From: Lachnospiraceae bacterium
GTDB taxonomy: Bacteria; Bacillota; Clostridia; Lachnospirales; Lachnospiraceae
DNA length: 22,685 nucleotides
Reading direction: 5' to 3'
NCBI GenBank assembly: GCA_900766575.1
Contig: CAAFVW010000033.1
Coordinates: forward strand, 1 to 22,685
The notes under the pieces are model-generated. The model was not told where the DNA came from, searched no databases, and saw only the letters and a list, made by a program, of their open reading frames with translations. Numbering within the stretch: position 1 is the stretch's first letter; every line of letters begins with the position of its first letter. The translations under genes and the position numbers were made by a program. Below, piece by piece: positions 7,008 to 14,661 of this stretch.

Positions 7008-8324
7008 ATGAATTATCGGGAAGCAATGGAATATATGGAAAAAGTGGGAACTTACGGAATTGTTCCGGGACTGGACAGTATCCGGGAACTTTGCCGGAGG
7101 ATGGGGAATCCGCAGGATGATTTAAAATTTGTGCATATTGCGGGAACCAACGGAAAAGGTTCCACTCTTGCCTATATTTCCAATATTCTGCAGGCTGCGG
7201 GATACCGTGTGGGAAAATATATTTCCCCTGTTATTATTGAATATTGTGAAAAAATCCAGATTGGAAAGCAGAAAATCTCTCATAAGGCTCTGTGTGAGGG
7301 CCTGGAAATCATTAAAAAGCATTGTGACGAGATGGTGGAAGCCGGCTTCCATCATCCCACACCGTTTGAAATCGAAACGGCTTTGGCTTTCTGGTATTTC
7401 AAGGAGAAAAAGTGTGATATTGTGGTACTGGAGACCGGCATGGGCGGCAGGGAAGATGCGACGAACCTGATCACGACCACGCAGGTGGCGGTACTTTCGT
7501 CTATCGGAATGGATCACATGAAATTCTTAGGAAACAGTCTGGAGGAAATCGCGGTACATAAGGCCGGAATCTGTAAGCCGGGATGTCAGGTGGTCTCCAT
7601 GAAGCAGAAGGAAGCGGCGGAGAACATTGTGGCGCAGACGGCGGCACAGATGGGCTGTACTCTTACCATTGCGGATGCGGCAGAGGCAAAACATGTAAAA
7701 TACGGTCTGAAGAAACAGACCTTTGACTATGGGAATTACAAAAAACTGGAGATTTCCCTGGCAGGAAGATTCCAGGTAGCCAATGCTGTGCTGGCGGTAG
7801 CCGCGGTACAGGCACTGGAAAAATGCGGATATGAGATCCGGGAAAATGCTATTCGTAAGGGACTCAAAGAAACAGCCTGGATCGGAAGGCTGCAACTGTT
7901 GGAGGAACATCCGTTATTTATCATAGACGGTGCACACAATGAGGATGCAGCTGTAAAACTTGCGGATTCCATAGAATTCTATTTTACAAATAAAAGAATT
8001 ATCTATATAATGGGAATGTTAAAAGATAAGGAAGTGGACCGTGTAATTGCACTGACGGAAAAATATGCGGATCAGATTCTCACGGTGACACCTCCGGAAA
8101 ATCCCAGAGCCATGCATGCCTATGATCTGGCAACAGAGGTGGCAAAGGTGCACACAGACGTGACGGCAGTTGACAGCCTCGAAGAGGCAGTAGAGCTGAG
8201 TCACCTGTTGGCAGGTAAAGACGATGTGATATTGTGCTTCGGTTCTCTTTCCTATCTGGGAAGAGTTCTGAAAATCATGGAAAAAAGACAGGCGCAGGGG
8301 AATACACGGAAAGCGAAGCGGTGA
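7008..8324 (+). CDS. folC: Dihydrofolate / folylpolyglutamate synthase
   Basis: Mur-ligase-family ATP-dependent enzyme that adds glutamate to dihydropteroate and extends folate polyglutamate tails, in the cytoplasm. Visible motifs: the P-loop GTNGKGS (46-52), LETGMGGREDATN (141-153), SSIGMDHMKFLG (165-176) with a metal-ligand histidine, and DGAHNEDA near 306-313. Length 438 is normal. The 'SPHL..RI' loop of E. coli-type FolC reads YISPVIIEYCEKIQI (71-85) here, a variant I associate with clostridial FolC. It is first in a five-gene folate operon; the ribosome site is an AGAAAGAAGAAG stretch. Its stop overlaps the start region of folE (2 bases between stop and ATG), suggesting translational coupling. 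Confidence 0.95.
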   Translation: MNYREAMEYMEKVGTYGIVPGLDSIRELCRRMGNPQDDLKFVHIAGTNGKGSTLAYISNILQAAGYRVGKYISPVIIEYCEKIQIGKQKISHKALCEGLEIIKKHCDEMVEAGFHHPTPFEIETALAFWYFKEKKCDIVVLETGMGGREDATNLITTTQVAVLSSIGMDHMKFLGNSLEEIAVHKAGICKPGCQVVSMKQKEAAENIVAQTAAQMGCTLTIADAAEAKHVKYGLKKQTFDYGNYKKLEISLAGRFQVANAVLAVAAVQALEKCGYEIRENAIRKGLKETAWIGRLQLLEEHPLFIIDGAHNEDAAVKLADSIEFYFTNKRIIYIMGMLKDKEVDRVIALTEKYADQILTVTPPENPRAMHAYDLATEVAKVHTDVTAVDSLEEAVELSHLLAGKDDVILCFGSLSYLGRVLKIMEKRQAQGNTRKAKR

Positions 8325-8326
8325 AA

Positions 8327-8884
8327 ATGGTAGATCAGAAGAAAGTACAGGAAGCGATTAAGCTTTTACTGGAAGGAATCGGTGAAGATACAGACAGAGA
8401 AGGACTGAAAGAGACGCCGGAGCGGATTGGAAGGATGTATGCGGAGATCTGCGGTGGCATGGATCAGGATGCAGGAGAGCATCTGTCGAAAGTGTTCTCT
8501 GTAGAAAATAATGAAATGGTGCTGGAAAAGGACATAACGTTTTATTCCATGTGCGAACATCATCTGATGCCGTTTTACGGCAAGGCTCACGTAGCGTATA
8601 TTCCCAATGGAAAGGTCGTAGGGTTGAGTAAGCTTGCCAGAACCGTGGAAGTATATGCCAGAAGGTTGCAGATCCAGGAACGGATGACAGTGCAGATCGC
8701 TGATGACATTATGAAGTATCTTGCACCACAGGGAGTCATGGTAATGTTGGAAGCGGAGCATATGTGCATGACAATGCGTGGAATCAAAAAGCCCGGCAGT
8801 CAGACAGTTACCCTTGTAACGAGAGGAGTCTTTGCGGAGAACAGGGAATTGCAGGACAGATTCTTACAGCTGATAAAGCGGTAG
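8327..8884 (+). CDS. folE: GTP cyclohydrolase I
   Basis: Converts GTP to 7,8-dihydroneopterin triphosphate and formate, the first step of folate synthesis. This is the zinc-dependent FolE type: C76, H79 and C147 correspond to the metal ligands (SMCEHHLMPFYG at 74-85; HMCMTMRG at 145-152), and the core GKVVGLSKLARTVEVYARRLQIQERM (95-120) is intact. From the ATG at 8327 the protein is 185 residues, the usual compact length. A longer in-frame reading from 8234 lies inside folC and lacks family similarity, so it is rejected; a GTG at 8321 overlapping the folC stop is an alternative. It lies second in the folate operon, directly feeding the missing dephosphorylation step discussed for the next gene. 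Confidence 0.95.
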   Translation: MVDQKKVQEAIKLLLEGIGEDTDREGLKETPERIGRMYAEICGGMDQDAGEHLSKVFSVENNEMVLEKDITFYSMCEHHLMPFYGKAHVAYIPNGKVVGLSKLARTVEVYARRLQIQERMTVQIADDIMKYLAPQGVMVMLEAEHMCMTMRGIKKPGSQTVTLVTRGVFAENRELQDRFLQLIKR

Positions 8885-8900
8885 AAACGGAGTTGGGCGA

Positions 8901-9383
8901 TTGGACAGAATTGATAAAATATTAAATCATAAGTTATTTTTATTTCATTTAAGGAAGAACAATGCGGCAGAAGCAGACAGACGCTTCTGCCGTCATAGTA
9001 TGGTACATTTTCTGGATGTGGCAAGAATCGGCACAATCATTGCTCTGGAAGAAGGTCTTGACCTGGATCGGGAATGGATCTATGCGGCGGCATTACTTCA
9101 TGATTGCGGAAAGCATGAACAATATGAAAACGGCACACCGCATGAGCAGGCCAGTGCACGTATCGCTCCGGAGATATTGCGGGATTGCGGATTTGATGAC
9201 AAAGAAACAGATGTTATTGTGACGGCAATTCTGAGGCACAGAGATCCGGAGTCTGCGAAGGAGAAGAACCTGAACGGTATTTTGTACCGGGCGGACAAGG
9301 CCAGCCGCGCCTGCTTTGCCTGTGAGGCAGAGGGGGACTGTAACTGGAAGGACGGCAAAAAGAACCTGACGATCAAATATTAA
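8901..9383 (+). CDS. HD-domain phosphohydrolase of the folate operon
   Basis: A 160-residue metal-dependent hydrolase of the HD superfamily. Likely metal ligands are H32 or H36 (CRHSMVHFLDVARIG, 30-44), H67-D68 (ALLHDCGKHE, 64-73) and D132 (LYRADKASRA, 128-137), with H81 and H113 as further conserved-looking histidines. A cluster of cysteines, C138, C141 and C147, follows the last aspartate. Translation starts at a TTG, the only suitable codon, 8 bases after GGAG. It sits 16 bases after folE and 18 before folP, so it must be co-transcribed with folate genes. The operon lacks a recognised Nudix dihydroneopterin-triphosphatase, so a role in removing phosphates from the FolE product is a reasonable inference, not demonstrated; a nucleotidase role is the alternative. 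Confidence 0.8.
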   Translation: MDRIDKILNHKLFLFHLRKNNAAEADRRFCRHSMVHFLDVARIGTIIALEEGLDLDREWIYAAALLHDCGKHEQYENGTPHEQASARIAPEILRDCGFDDKETDVIVTAILRHRDPESAKEKNLNGILYRADKASRACFACEAEGDCNWKDGKKNLTIKY

Positions 9384-9401
9384 ATGTGGAGAGAAAAGCA
9401 A

Positions 9402-10214
9402 ATGAAGATTGGAAACAGAGAGTTTCAGACCAAAGGACATACGTATGTAATGGGGATTCTGAATGTGACCCCGGATTCTTTTTCCGATGGCGGAAAATGG
9501 AATGACAGAGACCTTGCACTGAAGCACGTGGAAGAGATGATTGCAGAGGGCATGGATATTGTGGATATCGGTGGAGAATCCACTCGCCCCGGATATACGT
9601 TGTTATCAGATGAGGAGGAAATCGCCCGGGTCGTTCCCATGATCGAAGCGGTGAAGGCAAATTTTGACATTCCTATTTCTCTGGATACCTACAAAAGTGG
9701 TGTAGCGGAGGCAGGAATCCGTGCCGGAGCAGATCTGATCAATGACATCTGGGGCTTGAAATATGACAGACGTATGGCGGATGTGATTGCAAAGAGTGGT
9801 CTGCCCTGTTGTCTGATGCACAACCGCAAGGAGGCTGACTATCAGGATTTCATGCAGGATGTGGCGGCAGATCTGGCTGATACGATTCATCTGGCAGAAG
9901 CAGCAGGCATTGCGGATGAGAAGATCATTCTGGATCCCGGCGTGGGATTCGGCAAGACTTATGAGAATAATCTGGAGATCATCAACTGTCTGGAAGAACT
10001 GAATATGTTCGGTTATCCGCTGCTGTTGGGATGCAGCCGCAAGTCAGTCATCGGTCTGACGCTGGATCTGCCGGTGACGGAGAGAGTGGAAGGTACTCTG
10101 GTGACGACCATGTTCGGCGTGCAGAAAGGCTGCATGTTTGTCCGCGTGCATGATGTGAAAGAAAATGTTCGGACGATCAAAATGTGTGAAGCTATCCTGA
10201 ACAGCGGAAAATAG
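9402..10214 (+). CDS. folP: Dihydropteroate synthase
   Basis: Condenses 6-hydroxymethyl-7,8-dihydropterin diphosphate with p-aminobenzoate to give dihydropteroate; the target of sulfonamides. All family signatures are present in the 270-residue TIM barrel: GILNVTPDSFSDGG (18-31), DIGGESTRPG (55-64), SLDTYK (93-98), DLINDIWG (111-118), DPGVGFGKT (178-186), GCSRKS (210-215) and RVHDV (248-252). The ATG at 9402 is chosen because GGAGA lies 8 bases upstream; an earlier in-frame ATG (9384) overlaps this site directly after the HD gene's stop. It is fourth in the folate operon. Confidence 0.97.
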   Translation: MKIGNREFQTKGHTYVMGILNVTPDSFSDGGKWNDRDLALKHVEEMIAEGMDIVDIGGESTRPGYTLLSDEEEIARVVPMIEAVKANFDIPISLDTYKSGVAEAGIRAGADLINDIWGLKYDRRMADVIAKSGLPCCLMHNRKEADYQDFMQDVAADLADTIHLAEAAGIADEKIILDPGVGFGKTYENNLEIINCLEELNMFGYPLLLGCSRKSVIGLTLDLPVTERVEGTLVTTMFGVQKGCMFVRVHDVKENVRTIKMCEAILNSGK

Positions 10215-10250
10215 TGTGAAAAAGAATCAACGAAAAGGTGGAAGCGACAA

Positions 10251-11108
10251 ATGAGAAACGGCAGATATAAGGATCAGATTCGTATCGAAGAACTGGAAGT
10301 ATACGCGCATCATGGAGTATATCCGGAAGAAAATGAAAAAGGACAGCGTTTTTATGTGAATGCTACCCTGTATACGAATACCCGTCCGGCAGGATTGGCG
10401 GATGATCTGAGCCTTTCCACCAATTACGGGGAAGTGTGTCAGTTCATCACAGAGTTTATGCAGCAGCATACTTTCCAGCTGATTGAAACAGTGGCGGAAC
10501 GGACTGCTTATGAAGTATTGCAGCATTTTCCGCTGATACAGGAACTGGATCTGGAGATTCGGAAACCTGAGGCCCCGATTCCGTTACCATTTGGCAGTGT
10601 GTCCGTGGCTATTCACCGGGCATGGCATGAAGCCTATATTGCGGTAGGTTCCAATATGGGGGATTGCAGGGAACATATTGCGCAGGCATTGGAACAACTG
10701 GAAAAGCATAAGGATATCCGGGTAACCAGAATATCGGAATTGCTGGAGACATCGCCTTACGGTGGTGTGGAACAGGATAATTTTGTAAATGGAATGTCTG
10801 CGATCCGGACACTTCTGACACCGGAAGAACTGTTGCAGGAATTGCATAGAATAGAAGCATCTGAGGGCAGAGAACGCAAGGTTCACTGGGGACCCCGGAC
10901 GCTGGATCTGGACATTGTATTCTATGATGATCTGATCTACAGTTCAGAGGATCTGGTAATTCCGCACATAGATATGGAGAACCGTTATTTTGTATTGAAA
11001 CCTTTGAGCGAGCTGGCACCGAATTTCCGTCATCCCATTACGCAAAAGACGGTAGCGCAAATGTTATCAGAGCTTCCCGTGGATCTTACGGAAGGAAACG
11101 AAGTGTAA
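10251..11108 (+). CDS. folBK: Bifunctional dihydroneopterin aldolase / HPPK (FolB-FolK fusion)
   Basis: Two successive folate enzymes in one chain of 285 residues. Residues about 9-122 are dihydroneopterin aldolase (FolB): LEVYAHHGVYPEE (15-27), LSTNYGEV (55-62), and the active-site lysine region EIRKPEAPI (102-110). Residues about 126-280 are 6-hydroxymethyl-dihydropterin pyrophosphokinase (FolK): YIAVGSNMGD (129-138), ETSPYGG (166-172), FVNGMSAI (178-185), and HWGPRTLDLDIVFYD (212-226). The fusion would allow hand-over of hydroxymethyl-dihydropterin to the kinase. AAAGGTGG lies 9 bases before the ATG. The last 23 bases overlap the end of the Gx transporter gene on the other strand. Confidence 0.96.
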   Translation: MRNGRYKDQIRIEELEVYAHHGVYPEENEKGQRFYVNATLYTNTRPAGLADDLSLSTNYGEVCQFITEFMQQHTFQLIETVAERTAYEVLQHFPLIQELDLEIRKPEAPIPLPFGSVSVAIHRAWHEAYIAVGSNMGDCREHIAQALEQLEKHKDIRVTRISELLETSPYGGVEQDNFVNGMSAIRTLLTPEELLQELHRIEASEGRERKVHWGPRTLDLDIVFYDDLIYSSEDLVIPHIDMENRYFVLKPLSELAPNFRHPITQKTVAQMLSELPVDLTEGNEV

Positions 11109-11583
11109 AACGGGCACAGAGGCCGATGAACAATCCCGTGACCAGTCCACTCAGAAGTAAAAACGGCAGATAGACAAGTACAGCAGGAACGCCGGTCAGC
11201 AGAAAAGCAATGGCGATTTGTCCCAGATTATGAAAAACAGCGCCGGTCATACTTGCGAGAAACAGATAATGTCCATGCAGCAGCCGCTTTACAAGCAGCA
11301 TGGCAAGCAGGCATAGGAGACCTCCGGACAGGCTGTATAAGAGACTGATGGCCTGTCCGAAGAACATAGTTGCCAGGAGAATCCGAACCAGAAGTACGGA
11401 AAATGCATCCCGTGCGGAATATTTCCAGAGAACAACAAGAGTTATTATATTGGCAAGCCCCAGCTTAATGCCTGGGATCGGGACAATGGGGGGAAGTGCA
11501 CCTTCTACAGCATAGAGTGCCAGGGCCATCGTTGCCAGAAGGGAAAGTGCAGTTATTTTTCGTGTATTTACAGGCGTTTTCAT
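11086..11583 (-). CDS. Gx transporter family membrane protein
   Basis: A 165-residue hydrophobic protein with about five membrane helices, matching the family once named 'heptaprenyl diphosphate synthase component I' and now called Gx transporter. The clearest marker is the early PIVPIPGIKLGLANIITLVVLW stretch (32-53) after LLATMALALYAVEGALPP, and the later GAVFHNLGQI (114-123). AGGAAAGGG lies 7 bases before the ATG. It follows the NusG domain II gene by 35 bases in the same direction, and the two form an operon divergent from apbE. Function is unproven; from memory such pairs occur near Rnf-type or flavin-based extracellular electron transfer genes, where a membrane transport or quinone-related role is suspected. 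Confidence 0.85.
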   Translation of the reverse strand: MKTPVNTRKITALSLLATMALALYAVEGALPPIVPIPGIKLGLANIITLVVLWKYSARDAFSVLLVRILLATMFFGQAISLLYSLSGGLLCLLAMLLVKRLLHGHYLFLASMTGAVFHNLGQIAIAFLLTGVPAVLVYLPFLLLSGLVTGLFIGLCARFTLRFLP

Positions 11584-11618
11584 AAGGAAGCCCTTTCCTG
11601 AAAAATTATTCTGGAGTA

Positions 11619-12035
11619 TCAGTAGGTTGTACCGTCCGGAACAGGCATCTGCTCATTAGGAGTGGAAGCCTCTTCACGCACCCGGATCACCAGCCGGTTA
11701 GGCAGACAGGTGATGGGAAGGAGGGAAGTACTGATAAAGCCCTGGTGCACGCAGATCTGATCCGGACAGGAAGCGGAGACAATAGCGATGCTTCCCCTGC
11801 GGACGCAGACGGTATTCGTGGCACCGGCATCTCCGGTGATCTCGAAGGTATATTCACCGGTTACGGTATCCAGACGTATGGTTTGCAATAGTTCGCCGTT
11901 CTGATAAAGGTCGGCATAGAGTGCCTGACCACCGGAAGGAACATTATGTCCTGTGATATAGATCCGTACACAGCATAGAACGGCTATTATCCATAATGCT
12001 GCCGCAAGGAGGACAGCTTTTTTTCGATCACTCAT
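11619..12035 (-). CDS. NusG domain II-containing membrane-anchored protein
   Basis: A 138-residue protein with one N-terminal membrane helix (about 7-26) and an outward domain of the NusG_II family. Landmarks: SCPDQICVHQGFIS (89-102) with C90 and C95, and PITCLPNRLVIRV (107-119) with C110; the spaced cysteines may be redox-active or bind a metal. Despite the name it has no NGN or KOW domain and is not a transcription factor. The start at 12035 has AAAGGAG about 12 bases upstream. It is the first gene of an operon with the Gx transporter and is divergent from apbE, only 54 bases away. The family is functionally uncharacterised; association with flavinylated electron transfer is inferred from context. 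Confidence 0.85.
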   Translation of the reverse strand: MSDRKKAVLLAAALWIIAVLCCVRIYITGHNVPSGGQALYADLYQNGELLQTIRLDTVTGEYTFEITGDAGATNTVCVRRGSIAIVSASCPDQICVHQGFISTSLLPITCLPNRLVIRVREEASTPNEQMPVPDGTTY

Positions 12036-12065
12036 AGGAATCGGGAACTCCTTTCTGATGAAAAC

Positions 12066-12094
12066 AGTATAGCAAAAGGAATGAAAAAAATGAA
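12066..12094 (-). promoter_or_regulatory. Possible promoter of the NusG_II-Gx operon
   Basis: On the minus strand a -10 element TATACT (12066-12071) lies 17 bases after a weak -35 TTCATT (12089-12094). The start site would fall close to the gene's ribosome site. The -35 overlaps the first codons of the divergent apbE gene. Confidence 0.45.
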
Positions 12095-13154
12095 GAAGTA
12101 TTTGAAAATGCTCCGGATGATGGGGGGAGTGTTGGTGCTGACAGTGATCCCGGCATTTTTTCTGGGTGGATGCGGGCAGAGGACGGAATGTGAAAAGAGC
12201 ATAGACACGGCCATGGGAACCGTGATCTCCCAGACAGTTTACGTGACAGAGAAAACAGAAAATGTGACAAATGATGTTTTAGAAACATTGAATTCGCTGG
12301 AACAGGAGGAACTTTCCTGGCGTATGGCAAGTTCAGAAGTGGCACGAATCAATGCTTCTGCAGGTGGGGAGGCTTCAATTTCAGCCCAGATGTCGGAGCT
12401 GCTTACAAGATGCCTTCAGGTATCGGCGGAGAGTGATGGGGCCTTTGATATCACCATTGGACAGCTCAGCCGTCTGTGGGACATTGATACCTGGGCAGTG
12501 GCCGATGATCCACAGGATTATGAAATCCCGGGGCAGGAGAAGATCACGCAGGCACTGGCGACTGCCGGATGGCAGCGAATCCGTCTGGAGACAGGAGCGG
12601 ACGGCAGTGCCAAAGTAACTGTTCCGGAGGGAATGCAGCTGGATCTCGGTGCAGTAGGGAAAGGCGTGGCTTTGGACGAAATCCGAAAGACGTTGGAAGA
12701 ACATCCGGAGGTGAGCGGTGCAGTGATTTCTGTGGGAGGAAGTATTCTGACTTACGGAAGCAAACCGGAGGGTGGAACCTGGCAGATTGCAGTTACAGAT
12801 CCGTTGAATCCATCAGATGGTGTGGGGATTCTGACACTGGACGGTGGTTATTGTGTATCCACGTCGGGAGACTATGAACGTTATGTGGAAGTAGATGGGG
12901 TAAGGTATCATCATATTCTGGATCCCCGGACAGGATCGCCGGCGCGCAGTGATGTGGCAGGGGTTACAATTATAACGAAGGATGGTTTTTTAAGTGATGC
13001 GCTGTCCACAGCCTGTTTTGTACTGGGGCAGGAGCAGGGGAAGAAACTTCTGGAAAAATATGATGCGGAAGGCCTGTTTATCGACCATGAGGGAAATATC
13101 AGCATGACAGAAGGCATGCAGCAATATTTTCATTTGTCGAATGACGGGAAATAG
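12090..13154 (+). CDS. apbE: FAD:protein FMN transferase lipoprotein (ApbE)
   Basis: Transfers FMN from FAD to a threonine/serine of target proteins, outside the membrane. A lipoprotein signal is clear: basic start, hydrophobic run, lipobox LGGC with C28 as the lipidated residue. ApbE motifs in order: SIDTAMGTVIS (38-48), LDLGAVGKG (184-192), SVGGSI (214-219), STSGDYERY (257-265), HHILDPRTGSPA (274-285), and the metal-site motif SDALSTACFVLG (302-313). ATG 12090 is preferred (354 residues), since AAAAGGA ends 9 bases before it; the ATG at 12081 directly abuts that site. No flavinylation-target (FMN-binding) domain is encoded nearby, so the acceptor is presumably elsewhere, for example Rnf subunits. 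Confidence 0.95.
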   Translation: MKKYLKMLRMMGGVLVLTVIPAFFLGGCGQRTECEKSIDTAMGTVISQTVYVTEKTENVTNDVLETLNSLEQEELSWRMASSEVARINASAGGEASISAQMSELLTRCLQVSAESDGAFDITIGQLSRLWDIDTWAVADDPQDYEIPGQEKITQALATAGWQRIRLETGADGSAKVTVPEGMQLDLGAVGKGVALDEIRKTLEEHPEVSGAVISVGGSILTYGSKPEGGTWQIAVTDPLNPSDGVGILTLDGGYCVSTSGDYERYVEVDGVRYHHILDPRTGSPARSDVAGVTIITKDGFLSDALSTACFVLGQEQGKKLLEKYDAEGLFIDHEGNISMTEGMQQYFHLSNDGK

Positions 13155-13185
13155 TGTATAGTAAAAGTGATTCGAGGCAGATAAT

Positions 13186-13203
13186 TGTGGGAAGTTTCCC
13201 ACA
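13186..13203 (+). promoter_or_regulatory. Perfect palindrome upstream of the ArsR gene (putative operator)
   Basis: TGTGGGAA (13186-13193) and TTCCCACA (13196-13203) form a perfect inverted repeat with a 2-base spacer, 28 bases before the regulator's start and just after a possible -10 GATAAT (13180-13185). ArsR/SmtB proteins bind such dyads in their own promoters. No T-run follows, so it is not a good apbE terminator. Confidence 0.5.
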
Positions 13204-13231
13204 GGTAAAGTAACATAGATGGAGAAAGAGA

Positions 13232-13582
13232 ATGGAAGAGAAGAATAGTTATCTTTCCGCAGATCCGGCAACCATCCGGCAGATTGATGAAAAGATGCCG
13301 CCGGAAGAGGAATTGCAGGATCTTGCAGAATTTTTTAAAGTATTCGGAGATGCCACAAGACTGAAAATCCTGTCAGTGCTGTTGTGCTCCGAAATGTGCG
13401 TGTATGATATTGCCACCTTACTTGGCATGTCCCAGTCTGCCATTTCCCACCAGCTGCGGGTATTGAAGCAGATGGATCTGGTGAAGAACCGCAGAGATGG
13501 GAAAACTATTTTCTATGCATTGGCGGATGACCACATCATCACGATTCTGAATCAGGGTCTGAATCATATCGAAGAGGGCTAA
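13232..13582 (+). CDS. ArsR/SmtB-family metal-responsive repressor
   Basis: A 116-residue winged-helix dimer-forming repressor. The DNA-recognition region is CVYDIATLLGMSQSAISHQL (56-75), followed by the wing NRRDGKTIFYAL (86-97). The C-terminal helix carries D99, H101, H112 and E115, with the exact spacing (D-x-H, 11, 3) of the alpha-5 zinc site of SmtB/CzrA-type sensors. C56 lies where CadC-type sensors have an alpha-3 ligand, but the other CadC cysteines are missing, so a Zn(II)- or Co(II)-type sensor is favoured. GGAGAAAGAGA precedes the ATG. No metal transporter adjoins it: it stands alone, ending 1 base from the convergent DUF5050 gene. A palindrome at 13186-13203 suggests autoregulation. 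Confidence 0.9.
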   Translation: MEEKNSYLSADPATIRQIDEKMPPEEELQDLAEFFKVFGDATRLKILSVLLCSEMCVYDIATLLGMSQSAISHQLRVLKQMDLVKNRRDGKTIFYALADDHIITILNQGLNHIEEG

Positions 13583-13583
13583 G

Positions 13584-14609
13584 CTATTTCTTCAGGGCGT
13601 CCAGGGCAGCCTGCCTTGCTCCGTCAAATCCGCTGTAGCCCTGGCTGCCTAAAGATGAGTGATACCAGGAGGAAGCATCCCCGAATGCCTGGAAGTAGAC
13701 ATACTGGGAAGTCATATTGATGGCGGTATAATTGCCCTCGGCGATGACCCAGGAATCGCTTCCGTCATCACGCATACATTTCAGACAGGCCTCTTCGCCG
13801 TTCACCTGATAATATACATAGCCGTAGCCAACATTGAAGCAGTCGATCCGTTCACTGGTCAGGACTTCAATCTCGTTACGTGAGAGGGAATAACGGCATA
13901 ATCTGTAATCATTTTCCACATCCATATAATAGACATAATCCCCTGTTACAACAGGATACCACAGGTTCCCGTCCCAGATGGTGGAGACTGCGTCTGTGGC
14001 AGTATCCAGGGCATAGAGATAGTGATTATCCTGTGTGCCATTGTAATAGATGGTGCCATTGACAACGCTGGCGGGATTGATCTCATAATCAGCCAGATCT
14101 TCTTTGGAAGATTTGTCAATTTTCATACGGTAGAACAGAGGCCCGTTATCATCCACGGTCATGATATAGAGCTGACTTCCCACCAGCTGGGCAGCGGCTA
14201 TGGGATCTCTCGTAAGACCGGTAACATCACTGCCGTTTAACTTACAGCGGTTAAAGGACCGTACTGTCCGCAGAGCACCGATTCCGGCATCTCCGGAAGC
14301 ACCGGTCTGATAATAGTAGAGGAATTTCCCTCCGGCCAGAATGTTTTTCACGGAAGCGTTGCCCAATTTTTTGATGTTTTGTTCCGAAGGGTCCATGGAA
14401 TACAGAGTGTTGCTGTCATAGACATTTGCAAAATATACTTTGCCATCGTATTCACAGAAATATCCGGAATTGTTCAGGTTACCGGCGGTGTTGCCCACGG
14501 TCCCCGGGGGATTGTCCGGGATGCGGTCTCCGATGATGGCAAATGCACCGATGACAATAATGAACAGGATAAAGGGAATCAGAATCAGCAGGGCTTTTTT
14601 ATCTTTCAT
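13584..14609 (-). CDS. DUF5050-type membrane-anchored beta-propeller protein
   Basis: A 341-residue protein anchored by one N-terminal membrane helix (about 5-27), with the rest expected outside the cell. The body repeats short strand units of the pattern 'YFCEYDGKVYFAN', 'KFLYYYQT', 'GTIYYNG', 'DYVYYMDVEN', 'GYVYYQVNGEE', 'QYVYFQAFG', typical of DUF5050/propeller proteins. Tyrosine-rich Y-x-Y strands and D/N turns recur about every 40-45 residues, so a six- or seven-bladed propeller is plausible. No catalytic motif is seen; function is unknown. AAGAAGG lies 7 bases before the ATG at 14609. Its end is 1 base from the arsR end. The gene-free palindromic region lies on its promoter side. Confidence 0.8.
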   Translation of the reverse strand: MKDKKALLILIPFILFIIVIGAFAIIGDRIPDNPPGTVGNTAGNLNNSGYFCEYDGKVYFANVYDSNTLYSMDPSEQNIKKLGNASVKNILAGGKFLYYYQTGASGDAGIGALRTVRSFNRCKLNGSDVTGLTRDPIAAAQLVGSQLYIMTVDDNGPLFYRMKIDKSSKEDLADYEINPASVVNGTIYYNGTQDNHYLYALDTATDAVSTIWDGNLWYPVVTGDYVYYMDVENDYRLCRYSLSRNEIEVLTSERIDCFNVGYGYVYYQVNGEEACLKCMRDDGSDSWVIAEGNYTAINMTSQYVYFQAFGDASSWYHSSLGSQGYSGFDGARQAALDALKK

Positions 14610-14637
14610 ATCTCAACCTTCTTTGGAAATAGTGATT

Positions 14638-14661
14638 CAGCCGTCGCCGCTAAGCGGCTTA
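14638..14661 (+). repeat. 24-base direct repeat, copy 1
   Basis: Identical over 24 bases to 14795-14818. It contains the hairpin GCCGC-TAA-GCGGC. The two copies bracket about 133 bases of palindromic sequence. Confidence 0.9.

Noticed and set aside
8234..8326. N-terminal extension of FolE
   Set aside because: The in-frame extension lies wholly inside folC, does not resemble FolE, and the ATG at 8327 gives the normal family length.
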